A stretch of DNA of 64,000 bases, taken from the NCBI GenBank assembly GCA_001510575.1, contig LNGK01000003.1, forward strand, positions 1,863,741 through 1,927,740, written 5' to 3'. This stretch comes from Knoxdaviesia capensis (lineage: Eukaryota > Ascomycota > Sordariomycetes > Microascales > Gondwanamycetaceae). Shown here one piece after another: positions 34,655 to 45,844 of this stretch. The translations under genes were made by a program, and so were the position numbers. The number at the start of each line of letters is the position of its first letter. Positions within the stretch are counted from its first letter, which is position 1. The notes under the pieces were generated by a model. The model had not been told where the DNA came from. It saw only the letters and a list, made by a program, of their open reading frames with translations, and did not search any database.

Positions 34655-37600
34655 GATGGGTGGACTGATTGTCGGAATGCGTCGAGGTGAGTCTGGATGA
34701 GATTGAGAGATGAGGAGCTGGTGATCGGGAGAGAGATGCTCACAAGCCAGAATGAGGGAGGGAGACACGGGAAGGTATATACATAACAGACATGCACTAG
34801 GTGTTGCGCCGGGATCGATGTGCCCAGGCTGGTGCACAGAGCCATGATGTGAGTGAGCGCGCACACGGAACAGCACAGCACGCATCATTCCAGCAACCCG
34901 CAAGGAAGTATCAAGTGGCGCCTTTAGGATGGTGTCTAGCAGCATATCTTGAGGGGATGTAAGGGACACACGGGATAGAATTGGAGGAGAGGGGGAGGGT
35001 GTGTGGGCCCGATTTGGGTCTGTGAAGAGACGGCGAAGGGGTGGCTGTAGCAGACAGAGTTCCTAGCCACATAATGCGCAGATACTGGTGATGATGGATG
35101 AGAAAGGACGAGAATAGATGAGAATAGACCGATGGAGGAATGTACCTGCATGAAACGAGTATAAACATAGAAACACACTGCTGCATGTACCGTAGCGATG
35201 CATTGCAATAGGGCTCTGGTGGAAACGTCAGATAACAGCCACTCGTACAGCCGCTTCCACCATCCACTTCAAGAGGGCCCGCCACAAGCCCCCAATATGA
35301 GCCCTGGGAACCCTAACCCTAGAATATCTCTCCGTTCACCAACTTACACCCCCCTCCTCACACAACCCAGAGCTCTCGTCCTTTCGCTTCCTGTTGACAC
35401 CTGACTCTAACTATTCCCACCCCCTTACAGACATTTCGTTCTGTCTTTCCTCTGTTGCCCGGCCTCTCTGCTACTGACGGCATTACATGCTCATTTTCCT
35501 TTCTTGGACGTCTCCCTCCTATGTCTCACCTCCCACTCCGCTTCGGTTCTAGACGCCGGTCTTTTCTCCCTCTCTTTCTCTTTCTCTTTATTGTTTTTAT
35601 TTTTTCTTTCTTTTTTTCCGTCTGGTAATCCGGCCTGTGTGCCGCCTGGAATGCAGTCTTGGGCACTGTACAACCCGCCCACGCTCATCCACAGCAATAT
35701 CGCACTGGCTGTTTCGCAATCACGCAGTTTTTTCTTCCCCCTGAAATGCCGCTCTGCTCCCTTTCTATTTCTGTCGTCCGATGTTGAATTCCAGTCGAGA
35801 CATTGGAATACACTACACCACCCGCCCGTGATCTGCGGCAGCTTTAAAAATAACCCCACGCTTGACCCAATGCAGTGCTGCCTTGTTCAGCCCCATGTGT
35901 ATGCACGATCCTCCAGCTTCTGCTTTTTGCTAGCCGGTTTTTGACGTGCAGCTGTCTGTCTCTCTGTAACTCGGTACCGTGGTTTTGCCGTCGTCCCAAC
36001 TCGGCTGCATTACCACATCCTGCATGAAGAGTGTGTGTACTTTTTCAGTCGTCTCTCTTTCTCCCTCAATGTGTTTCTGTAGCCCTGTATACTCTTTCGC
36101 CCTGTTGCAGACACCCCTTTCAGACACTAACTGCATGTAACTAACATGGACCTATTCTCCCCCTCTTTTCTCTCTGCCTCTCTTATCTTCCAGCTCTGCC
36201 AATATCACAGCCGGTTCGCATTTTCCTCCCTCTCCATCCACTCACAGCCCAGTCTCCCACCCAGGCTAGAGGTCCCGGGTCCCTGTCTAAAGCCATCCGG
36301 CGTCAGTCCGGCCATAGCCGGCTCGGGCGGCTAGTCTGCACCGGCCGATTTCTTGAGTCTTGTTCACACTGTAATCTCCAGTATCGAGAAGCCTCCTTCT
36401 TGTGCAGGCTATGTCTATTGCGGTGCTCTCATCGTTGGCTGTTTAACCTTTGACACGGTCCCACCCATATGCAAAGTCCCGAACTTCTCCATCGTTGTGA
36501 GGAACGCGCGAGAGAGAGAGAGTGTGGTCTAAGCTGCACTATGAAGCCGACTCCTCCGATCTGCTCTTGCACATGTTGTTGTGTGCCTGCGTCTACTATG
36601 CAGACTTTTTGAACCCCGATTCCTTGCTCCCGTAGCTCGGGTAGAAGCGAGAAGAGCTGCGCAAGAAAGAGCACAGACTGCTGCTAATATACATGGAATG
36701 CCCCTAAGTTTCCCAGTCCATCCACCCTCTTCTGAGTCTCTGCATCGCCTATGTATGCTGTTCTCGGTCTTATCGTCGTCAGGCGGGCGTCCCTCGCAAG
36801 TCTTTTCGGTTGTTGGAGTCGTTGGGCGGTCCAGACTCAAACAGGTCAGTGGGCTGTGGCCTGGGATGGTTTTGGCCCCGCGCATGCCGGACATGCTGTA
36901 CCCCAGTTCTCCGTTGCCCGTCCTCACACATGCTCTCTCTGAGTGTCTTTTGTGCGTTTTGTCAATGGCCCACCAGGACCCTCCGCAGGGTATTGGCTGT
37001 GCATCGTGTCACACAGACTTGATGTCATGTCAGCTGTAAGTTGTAACATCCTGTATTGTGCTGGGATAAAGCATCTTCCGTAACACCGATGCAAGTCATA
37101 TGCACACGTCTTCTGCAGCATCCTGGTCAGCAAATGTGAGGTCCTCGCGACCCCCTCCAAAGCCATGTGTTTGTGTTGTGGGCCAGTGTTAGCCGGCTGG
37201 GGTATTGGAAAGTCTCCTGCTCGCCTAAAGTGCGTGCATGCTCCCCGTGGTCTGCATTCCCGACTGGTCCGGAGTGCAGCAATCACAAGATCGTCCGTCA
37301 GTCCCACTACGCGCTGCTGTTGGATATAGAGCGAGGATGGGCAAAAAAAGACTCTTCATCGCAGATCATCCACGTATCGACGAAAGCGGACGAATTGACA
37401 CGATGGCCAAGCATTGACCTTCAATGTTGCACGACTCCCATCACATTCCAACTGTCCCGCTTCACGAAAACACCCCCTGAGCTTGGAACTATCCTGCTAG
37501 GCCATATCCACCCGATAGCCCAACAGGAACCAACACAGCCTGGACCCAAATTGCAAAGCAGCAGAAGAGACACAGGGAGAGGGGGGTTTCAATTCTCTTC

Positions 37601-39801
37601 CTCCCTGTCCCTCTCCTCCACTCTCATCGGAGTAACTCACGGCCTGTGCTTGTTCGCTCTCTCTCTCTCTCTCTTTCTCTCGCTCTTCACATCAGCCCAC
37701 CAGTGTCCATCTATGTGCGCGTGCCCAGGCTAACTGGAGTCCAGAGAGCCCAGAAATTCAGACCTTTGGAGGGGCGTGTGGATGATTATGACCTGTTTTT
37801 CCTCGCTTGTCCATCTGATCCCCCCTACTCTGTCTGTTCGCTGTATCGCGGCACTTCGCTAGGAATGCGCAAGCCCCTGCTGGCAAGAACTCAGCAAAGG
37901 TCGTGAGGCGATATCCCGTCTGTGCACGCAGCTGTTTTTCCCTCTGTAATTCCGTTTTCGTCGATTGGTATAACTTATAACTCCCGATAGTGACCTGTTC
38001 AATGCTATATTCAAGCCTCTCAGCGGCTGTTGCGGGGAACGTGATTGTGAGCGCTGCTGAGACTCCTATCAAGCTACTCCAAAATGATGGCCTGACTGCC
38101 ACTCGACGATATCTCGCGCTCCCGGCCTCTGGACCGCTGCTTAAAGTCCTCCTATGTCGAATACGAGCGTTACAAATCCTCCTCTTGTAGACATCGACGG
38201 AATGCTAAACTCCTACACCATAATAGTTGCATACCAGAAAGCCTCTGGTGGTTGTTCTCCTGCACGGAAAAGAAGAAGAAAAAGATGCCCGTGGCTCGCA
38301 CAACGTGCTGGCCTTCTAGCGACCTGCGCCATCAGCCTCACTTACGCCCAGAAAACATCCTCTTAAATACAAATGCTGCAGGTCGTCCGGCTGCTTCTGG
38401 CATCGTGCAGGCTTGCGAGCCGTCCAGCTGCGCCAGGATTCATAACAGATGGGGATAAATGCTACTGCATACACATATCCGTTCCTGGTGTGCCTTTCGT
38501 GCAGGCTGCAGCCTTTAGAAGCATACGGAGTGAAACTTGCTGATTTAAAACCATCGTAATTGTGCCAAGAATGCCTTTATAAGGGGACAGAATACCACAC
38601 GGATACAAGATTAGCAGTTGTCCCTTGTGCGAAGTGCTACAGTCAACCCTAACCCTAACATGAGTGGCACATCGTGGGCTTCACCTCCAGCGACAGACAG
38701 TGTGTCCAGCGTAACTCTCTGCCACGTCTACAGTAGATAGTCGAATTGTAGTAGACGTATTTGCACCTTCGCGCACTCCGTAAAGGGCCCGTGAAGGTAC
38801 CTCCCCCACCCCCTTGCCGTGCCACGATTCCTGTGGCCCTATCGGCGTCATCGCTCTTCTTAGAGCACAAGAGACCGTCCCTACCCAGCATGCCTTGCAG
38901 TGTGGATGCACAAAATGAAAATAAGCATAATCTCCAAATTCAGTAGCCTACCCAACAAGCTGAGACATAGGCACTGAATATTTGGCCCTGGTGGTCCCAT
39001 GTTCCGGCCTCCCTTCCGGGCCTCGCTCTGTCTGCCCCCAGCACGCCCGAAAGAGGACCTGTCAAAAAGGGGGCAACACACGCTACCACCACCAAAAGAG
39101 AGATAATATTGACGTTGAACCCCTAAGGAGTCTTCACACCCGTCTCCCTCACATGATATCTAAGGTTGAAGGAAAAGAAAACGAGGAACCGCTCCGTGCA
39201 TCCCCGGGTCTTTCGCTTTCCCCCGGAGGGATGCATGCAAGCCCCGCTGTAATGCATCGATATATTGGATTCTTCCGCGATAGTCACGACCGCCCCTTGA
39301 GTCCACCCGTTCGACCCCGAGCCGGTGGAAGAACCTTGAACGGGGCATACTCACCGGGACGTTGAGGGCGGGTCTCCTGGCGAAGGGACAAGACAGGTGA
39401 CAGACAACCAGGCGAAAAGGGTGCGACGGCGCGTGTGAATTTGAGGCAGCAAAAGGCTCGGCAAGAATAGAAGCTATGGAGTGGCGGCGTCTCTCCCTCC
39501 CAGGCCGCGTGTGCGTCCCGTTACGGCTCTGTCATTCTGGCAGACGTGTCTTGTGTTATACGGCGGTTCGCCACAGAGGGTTTTCAACATTGGGTGATAA
39601 AGTCGTGTATCGATAAAAGCCGTCAATTCAGACCCCGAGAGTAAAGGAACAAACGTAAACAAACGTAAACAAACTAAAAAGCAAAGCAGGGAAGCGCACA
39701 TGTTTTGTCCCAATTCCGAATTCCTAATACAAGCAAGCTATGCACAAACCCGAACGTGCAAATCACGAAACACACAGCAAGATGGAGACGACACAGCTCG
39801 C
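34655..39801. other. Gene-poor stretch, 5.1 kb
   Basis: No supportable gene. It has a pyrimidine-rich plus strand at 35565-35625, a double telobox at 35309-35322, a CT run near 37661-37681 and a double telobox at 38644-38659. A direct repeat of AAACGTAAAC lies at 39651-39670, just downstream of RAD1. Confidence 0.45.
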
Positions 39802-41008
39802 TCACAGCTTAAAGTCATCCTCGTCATAGTAAGCCCGCTTTGAACCCGTTCCACCCCCGTTCTTGCCTCTCACCGACGACGCCGTCGTCGCATGCGCAGA
39901 GCTATCTCCGCCATCACTTCCCTCACTCTGGCCATCGTCCTGCGTTCCGTCCCCCTCGTCGTCATCATCGTCGTCATCGCCATACTCCTGTCCGATAAAC
40001 GGGACAAACTTGAACTCGATGAAGTTGGACCCCGCGCCGTCGACCTCAACCATGAACTGCAGGTTGAGCACGCCCTGCGAGTCGCCACGGAAGCTGACCT
40101 TGTTGGCAATCCGCATGGCCTCGCCGGCCGCGCGCACCAGATCGAACTTGTACGTCTGCGTCCAGCGCTCGCGAATAGCCACGGACTCCAGCAGCTCTCG
40201 GCCGCGCGAGAAGTCGTAGCTCGACGTGCCGAGCTCGCCGCCGCGGCCGGAGAGAACCAGCCACGGCGGGCCGTTGGTCGTTTCAATCACCAGGCGGCCG
40301 GGGCTCATCACCGCCAGCTCCGAGAGCGCGTCGAGGAGAGCGCGCGGCTGCATGATGATCTTGAAGGCGAGGTCGCTGCGGTCGAACGGAATGTCATCGC
40401 CCACCTCCGGCGTGTAGGTCGTCAGGTTCGCCGTGGTCTTGACGCCCGCTTCCTCGATGATAATGCTGAAGGGAGCGCCGGGCTCGGCGTACATGATCGA
40501 GCAGGTCCCGGCAATTCCCAGCGCCTGGTTGCTGAACGCGTCGGGGCGATAGCTGCGAATGGTGCTGCGGTAGCCATCCTGTTCCTGCTTAGCCGCGCGA
40601 TTGGCCGTGTCAACGGTGCCGAGGATCTGCAGGGTCTCCAGAAGAGCCGCAAGATTGATCTGGAAGCTGGGTGCCTCCAGGTCATCACCATCGTCATCCC
40701 CAGGAGAACTATCGCTTAGAACGTAGGACGAGAACAACTTCCGGTCGAGAACAGTAACTCCTATTCGACGAAAAAGGCCACAAACATCAGTTCTCCAACT
40801 TCAAAAACGCCACTGCCGGGTGCCCTTCCAACTTACCCTGCATGACGCGAGCATTATCCGCCGAGAACCGGATGCCCTCGTCCGAAATCTGGACATGGAC
40901 CTTGTTGGTGAAGTTGATGCACTTCAGAAGTTGGTAGAGCGGCCGAGTCGAGCCGGTAACCGCCTTGAAGAGAGGCTTCGAAGCCGCGGTAGCAGGATCA
41001 GGTGCCAT
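39802..41008 (-). CDS. RAD1: DNA damage checkpoint clamp subunit Rad1
   Basis: Two exons (41008-40837, 40760-39802; 76-bp intron GTAAGT...ATAG) give 376 residues. The splice restores GVTVLDRKLFSSY, which is typical of Rad1 (the budding-yeast Rad17 counterpart), a PCNA-like subunit of the 9-1-1 (Rad9-Hus1-Rad1) clamp. RFSADNARVMQ in exon 1 and FKIIMQPRALLDAL with MSPGRLVIETTNGPPWLVL in exon 2 are the clamp-fold strands; FIEFKFVPFIGQEY closes the second PCNA domain. The last ~60 residues are acidic and Ser/Gly-rich with a final KRAYYDEDDFKL. An acidic tract also interrupts the start of exon 2 (PGDDDGDDLEAP). It acts in the nucleus in ATR-type checkpoint signalling and repair. It is followed on the same strand, 387 bp upstream, by OST5. 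Confidence 0.9.
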
Positions 41009-41395
41009 GTCTCACAAGTCTATCTGCTAACAGTATTGATATCGACAGTAGTAGCTCCTGCTGAAATTTTGATGTGGATTGCTCAAAAAACAATTGGCAA
41101 GCAATGGGATAAAGAACAAGAAAGAAGCCCTGAAGGAAGAAGGAAGAGAAACAGCAGAAGTTTAGACCAGTCCCAGAATAATTGGCAAGTGATAAAGATC
41201 TTGCCAGGGTATATGAAAACCAGAATAGCTTCCTCGTGATTTTGAATCGTCTCGTTTATGATCTTTTTTTATAACTTTTGGTCCAGTTTGTGCTATAGAC
41301 CCAGCACACCTAGCAAATCGTACACTCTATCAATTGCTCGAAATCAGTGAGCTGCCTGGACTGGCCAGACCCGTGAAGGTAAAGTGTGTTGATGT
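41009..41395. other. Spacer between OST5 and RAD1
   Basis: 387 bp holding the 3' UTR of OST5 and the promoter of RAD1, both on the minus strand. No motif stands out. Confidence 0.5.
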
Positions 41396-41800
41396 CTAGA
41401 CGTAGACACCGACGGCGCAGAACATGTACACGACTCCGAAGCTATATAGGAGACCAGAAAAACGTTAGAATCGCGGCTCCGCTGTGTGAGATGCCTGGAG
41501 TAGGGGAAACCGTACGCAAACGAGGCCGAGGCCAGGACCGAACTTATCGAGAGGAAGGGGACCGATTTCGCTGCGATGACGTTAGCAGGGTTTCATAGCC
41601 ACTGAGGAGCAATTGAGTATCAGGAACAGCTGCAACATACACAGAGTGAAGACTCCGGTCAGAACCAGACCGAACATTAGCAGAGCAAGGCCAATGTGCA
41701 GCTGGCTGTCCTTTCCAATGGTCGGCACGAACGGTTGGTTTTTCGCAGAAGCCCAGGCCTGCGGGAGAGAGTCGTCCCTGAGAAGAGTGTTTGAAGACAT
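41396..41800 (-). CDS. OST5: Oligosaccharyltransferase subunit Ost5
   Basis: Three exons (41800-41641, 41570-41516, 41441-41396) give 86 residues; the introns are 70 and 74 bp. The cytosol-side start QAWASAKNQPFVPTIGKDS is followed by two membrane helices (LHIGLALLMFGLVLTGVF and ISSVLASASFAFGVVYMF) and the conserved end CAVGVYV. Ost5 (TMEM258 in animals) is a small two-helix subunit of the ER complex that N-glycosylates proteins. For exon 2 I chose the donor GTACGG over GTTTCC because it makes the second helix align without a gap to TMEM258; the other choice inserts two residues (YG). The short exons make this gene easy to miss in automatic calls. It is divergent from GCN5. Confidence 0.85.
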
Positions 41801-42522
41801 GGGGTAATTTGAGAATTAGGACGGTTATAGGAGATGAGGAGTATGAGAGTATCTGAGAATCAAGTTAGTCATGAAAGAGTTTCGTGAAGCGGAGAATCTG
41901 GAGAGAGACAAGGCTGTGATGGAGGAACAGAAACCACACACAAAACACCAGAGCTTTCCTGCATGTATCACCAAAACAGCTTAATGGAGAGTTGTCCTGA
42001 TCTTGGCCAATAATGTGGCGGCTTATATCCGGGTAATTACCCACACTATGAGCCCCACCATAAAGCCCACTTGACACCTGGCTCCAGGCGCCAGCACCTG
42101 TCAGCAAACGTCGCGTTGTATTCACAATCATGGGTGATTCTGGAATCTCTCAGCCTTGCACCACAATCAACTTCACGATTCCTCACATTTCCGCTCCAGA
42201 TATCACAGGCATACTCCCGCCATAATCCACAACCATGAAAGAGGATGGTAAGTCCACGATAAATCAGATTTAGTTGATCTCACAGCCCGTTATACCACGT
42301 CACTTTTGATTTCCGTCCCGAATAATATAAAAGCTTCTTGCTCTCCTGCTCGAGCACCTTTTAAATCTCCATAATTGCTCTCCACCACCCACCCACTACT
42401 TCCCCGGCAGGGTTTCCCATCCCGGCCTGGCGACATTTTTTTTTTCCCTGACCACTGCCGGATCACCTTACTTCTTTCAATTCTTGAATGCCTCCATCGA
42501 GGTCGTGACTGACACGTTCGTT
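41801..42522. promoter_or_regulatory. Shared promoter region of OST5 and GCN5
   Basis: 722 bp between divergent start codons. A short T-run (42438-42446) and a 7-codon upstream reading frame (42488-42508) precede GCN5. ATATAAAA at about 42328-42335 is a possible TATA element for GCN5. Confidence 0.5.
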
Positions 42523-43811
42523 ATGGCGCGTGGACGTGCAGGTTCGAAGCGGAAGGCTTCCGAGGAGCCAGCCTCGCCCGCAGTCTCCAAGCGAGCCAAG
42601 CACGAAGACTCGGAGGAGCCGGAAAAGCCCCCGGCCATGAAGCCCATCCCGTTCCCCGATAGAGTGAGTTCCCCCCCGTCTAACCACGGAGAGCAACACT
42701 GCTGTCTGTCAGTGACCCCACCAGCCATCTGACCACATCCGTTTCTGTTCGCGCCCCATAGCCCGCTGTCATCGAAGAACGCACCGGCGAGATCGAGTTC
42801 CGTGTGGTCAACAATGACAACGAGCGCGAGAGCATCATAGTACTGTCGGGCCTGAAATGCATCTTTCAGCGCCAACTGCCTAACATGCCCAAAGACTACA
42901 TCGCGCGCTTCGTCTACGACCGCTCCCACATGTCGATCGCCATCGTCAAGAAGCCCCTCGAAGTCATCGGCGGCATCACCTACCGCCCGTTCGAAAGCCG
43001 CCGCTTCGCCGAGATCGTGTTCTGCGCGATCAGCTCCGACCAGCAGGTCAAGGGATACGGCGCGCACCTGATGTCGCACCTGAAGGACTACGTCAAGGCC
43101 ACGTCGCAGGTCGAGCACTTCCTGACGTACGCCGACGACCACGCCATCGGCTACTTCAAGAAGCAGGGCTTCACCAAGGAGATCACGCTCGACCGCGCCA
43201 TCTGGATGGGCTACATCAAGGACTACGAGGGCGGCACCATCATGCAGTGCTCGATGCTGCCGCGCATCCGCTACCTCGAGCAGGGCCGCATGCTGCTCAA
43301 GCAGAAGGAGTGCGTGCAGGCCAAGATCCGCGCGTTCAGCAAGGGCCACATCGTGCACCAGCCGCCGCGGCAGTGGCGCGACGGCGCCCACCCCATCGAC
43401 CCGCGCTCGATCGACGCCATCAAGGACTCGGGCTGGTCGCCCGCCATGGACGAGCTCGCCCGCCAGCCGCGCCGCGGGCCCAACTACTCGCAGCTCATGC
43501 ACCTGCTCAACGACCTGCAGAACCACAACCACGCCTGGCCGTTCCTCGTGCCCGTCGACAAGGACGAGGTCGCCGACTACTACGAAGTCATCACCGAGCC
43601 CATGGACCTCTCCACCATGGAGGTCAAGCTCGAGTCCAACTCGTACCAAACCCCCGAGGACTTCATCAAGGACGCCAAGCTCATGTTCAACAACTGCCGC
43701 CGCTACAACGACGAGACCACCCCCTATGCGAAGTGCGCAAACCGCGTCGAGAAATTCATGTGGCAGCAGATCAAGAATGTGCCGGAGTGGTCGCATGTCG
43801 ACCATCCGTAG
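42523..43811 (+). CDS. GCN5: Histone acetyltransferase Gcn5 (SAGA complex)
   Basis: Two exons (42523-42663, 42762-43811; 98-bp intron GTGAGT...CATAG) give 396 residues. Gcn5 acetylates histone H3 tails as the catalytic subunit of SAGA/ADA. A basic, disordered N-terminus is followed by the GNAT domain (about 60-220) with the general-base Glu in RRFAEIVFCAI (about residue 131) and the acetyl-CoA loop QVKGYG (about 142-147). A linker with RYLEQGRMLLKQKE and GWSPAMDELARQP leads to a bromodomain (about 285-390) with WPFLVPVDKDEVADYY and the acetyl-lysine-binding Asn in CRRYNDE. Length and order match the family. The start at 42523 gives MARGRAGSKRKASEE; an upstream TTG in frame is not a start. A separate short upstream ORF may affect its translation. 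Confidence 0.96.
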
Positions 43812-44821
43812 TTCCGGCCACCCCTTCCGGCCTTCCTTTCCTTTTGCGGCTTCTCTGCATGCACGCGCCACTGGCCATCTCCGTGCTTGGTTTTCTTTCC
43901 CTCGTCTTCTCGATGGCGATGATCATGGGTTTCTATTGCTGGTGTTGGGTTCTTTTTTTCATCTTCGGGGTTCAGGTTCAACGTGGTGTTCTCAGGTTCG
44001 GGCGTTCATAGGCATCTGGGGAGTAAATACTCAAATTTTTCACTTGCTAGGCCCAACAAAAAACGATGGTGCCCAAGATGAGCGTTCATGTATTTCTCAG
44101 CTTTTTTTCATTTTGGTTCGAGCTTCTTCAAATTCAATATGAACATGTATTCAGCTTGCCCTTTGCTTACGCCTCCCACACACTCCAGTAATCGCGATAC
44201 TGCATGCATGCACTTCCAGGAAAAGAGGTCAGACACGCCGTAACACATCTCATCACATGCACAAAAAACGTCATAGCAAGTTGATATCCAATAGTAATGT
44301 TCATTCAAGAGGCTATTTATCCCAACCCAGTCATATTCTTCATTTCAGGTAAAAAGAGCAAAAGGAAAAGTGGTCATGAAGAGAGTGAGTGTTTCGTAAA
44401 CACTGTCCAAAAAAAACAGAGAAAACGGAAAGGAATGAGGCGGTTTTCCAACAATTGGACACCAAGCAACATGTACTGATGTCCCGATACAGACTGATAT
44501 TCCCTATCTCCTCAACATGTCTTGTGTAATTTCTTGCATGGATCCTTAGTAGAATACACGGAATGCCGGCTACACATGCAGCAAGCACTGTGTCACCAGT
44601 GTTCAAGGCACGGCCAGGTCCAACCTGGGTGGTAAAAACAACGTAACCATGTGGGAGATCATCAGGGGATGGTTTGGAGTTTGTTTGGAGAATATGACAA
44701 TATTGAGAGTGTGTCGGAGTAAGGGTATTGTGGTAAGAGATGTCGACAATGCAAACATACTGTCCGTTGGTTAGCACGTGGACCTGTCTCAATTGCGATG
44801 CTAGTCAAGCCATTCAATTGT
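43812..44821. other. Intergenic region between convergent genes
   Basis: 3' side of GCN5 (plus) and of the next minus-strand gene. AT-rich from about 44.0 kb. A weakly tRNA-like stretch near 44750-44865 was examined and rejected. Confidence 0.5.
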
Positions 44822-45844
44822 TCAGTGAATGGTCTGAGATCCCGGCCTCGACAGAAACTGGCGAATTGGACCGTGCAGCCACGTAGGAACGAGGTTCCAC
44901 TGGCCAGCGCGAGCACGCTCCAGCATTATTGGGTAGAGCTCCGGACGATGCAGGTCCTCCCGGTGGGTCTCGATCAGTGAGGCGATGATCTGGCGGTCGG
45001 AGGCAGACGTCGACGACGATTCCGACGCCGAAGCACTCGGCAGCTGGCTGGCACTGTTGTGGGGGCCATGGCCCGAACTCGGCGGCGGGGCGGTGCTGCG
45101 TGGGAAGATGTTGGTGTTGGCCCCCTGGGTGGGATGCCGGCCCTGGTCCAGGGAAGGGCGGTCAAAGGACGGCATGGAATGACGCAAGGGGCTATTTTCC
45201 CACGTCTCTTTCAACCACTGCTCCCATTCCTCGTCGATCACGGCTGTAGTATCACCGGCCTCTCGGCGGGCAGCGTTGGCTCTCAGGCGTTCGTTCAGGA
45301 CGAAGCCGATGCTGTGAATCTCATCGTCATAGTCCTCTTCGGCCAGCAGTCGCATAGTAGCCTCGGTGGTTGGTGTGGGGATCTGAGACGGAGGCACCGA
45401 GGGTTCGGTGGGGGCAGGCCGTTGCGGAGGAGCCACGACGGGAGTATGTGTAGGCTTGACCCACTTGGGGATAGAGTCTCCGACAGTATCCTTGATGGTA
45501 ATGCCGTGCTCCTTCTCGTACTTCTCCTTGGCCCATCGGGTTCCCTCCCACCGGGTAAGAGTGTGGATTTCGTGCTCAGTCAGGCCGAGACTGTCAAAGG
45601 CGCGTAAAAGGCGGCGGTGCCATTGCCAGCGGCTCAGTCTGACACGGTGGATGGGTTTGCAGTAGTCCAGGCCGGGATATTTGGCCTCGGCAGTATCGAC
45701 ATGGCCGAAGAAAGCCTGGACCTCGTGACGGACCTCGGGGATCAGGAATCGTTGCAAAAGGGAGGAGAAGTTCTGGGGGTCGGTAGGTCGTGGTTGTGGG
45801 AACATGAACTCGTAAACAAGTTCGCTGACTGGTCGTCCCTTCAT
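44822..45844 (-). CDS. Conserved-type fungal protein of unknown function
   Basis: Intronless, 340 residues, initiated MKGRPVSELVYEFMFPQPRP. The first ~130 residues look folded and helical, with many aromatic and charged positions (SRWQWHRRLLRAFDSLGL, EIHTLTRWEGTRWAKEKYEK). The middle is Pro/Thr-rich; then a second helical patch (EEWEQWLKETWENSPLRHSMPSF), a Ser-rich linker and a final helical block (REDLHRPELYPIMLERARAGQWNLVPTWLHG). No signal peptide or membrane segment. The good start context, full-length open frame and ordered islands separated by linkers indicate a real gene. I do not recognise a named domain; the first block could be a DNA- or protein-binding helical unit, which is a guess. 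Confidence 0.78.
   Translation of the reverse strand: MKGRPVSELVYEFMFPQPRPTDPQNFSSLLQRFLIPEVRHEVQAFFGHVDTAEAKYPGLDYCKPIHRVRLSRWQWHRRLLRAFDSLGLTEHEIHTLTRWEGTRWAKEKYEKEHGITIKDTVGDSIPKWVKPTHTPVVAPPQRPAPTEPSVPPSQIPTPTTEATMRLLAEEDYDDEIHSIGFVLNERLRANAARREAGDTTAVIDEEWEQWLKETWENSPLRHSMPSFDRPSLDQGRHPTQGANTNIFPRSTAPPPSSGHGPHNSASQLPSASASESSSTSASDRQIIASLIETHREDLHRPELYPIMLERARAGQWNLVPTWLHGPIRQFLSRPGSQTIH

Noticed and set aside
43247..44011. 254-codon frame overlapping the GCN5 end
   Set aside because: Shifted-frame shadow of GCN5 exon 2 that runs into the 3' UTR.
44750..44865. tRNA-like stretch (TTGGTTAGCACGTGG ... GATCCCGGCC) downstream of GCN5
   Set aside because: Outer CTGTC/GACAG bases pair, but no proper T arm, B-box or anticodon arm can be formed, and no oligo-T terminator follows.
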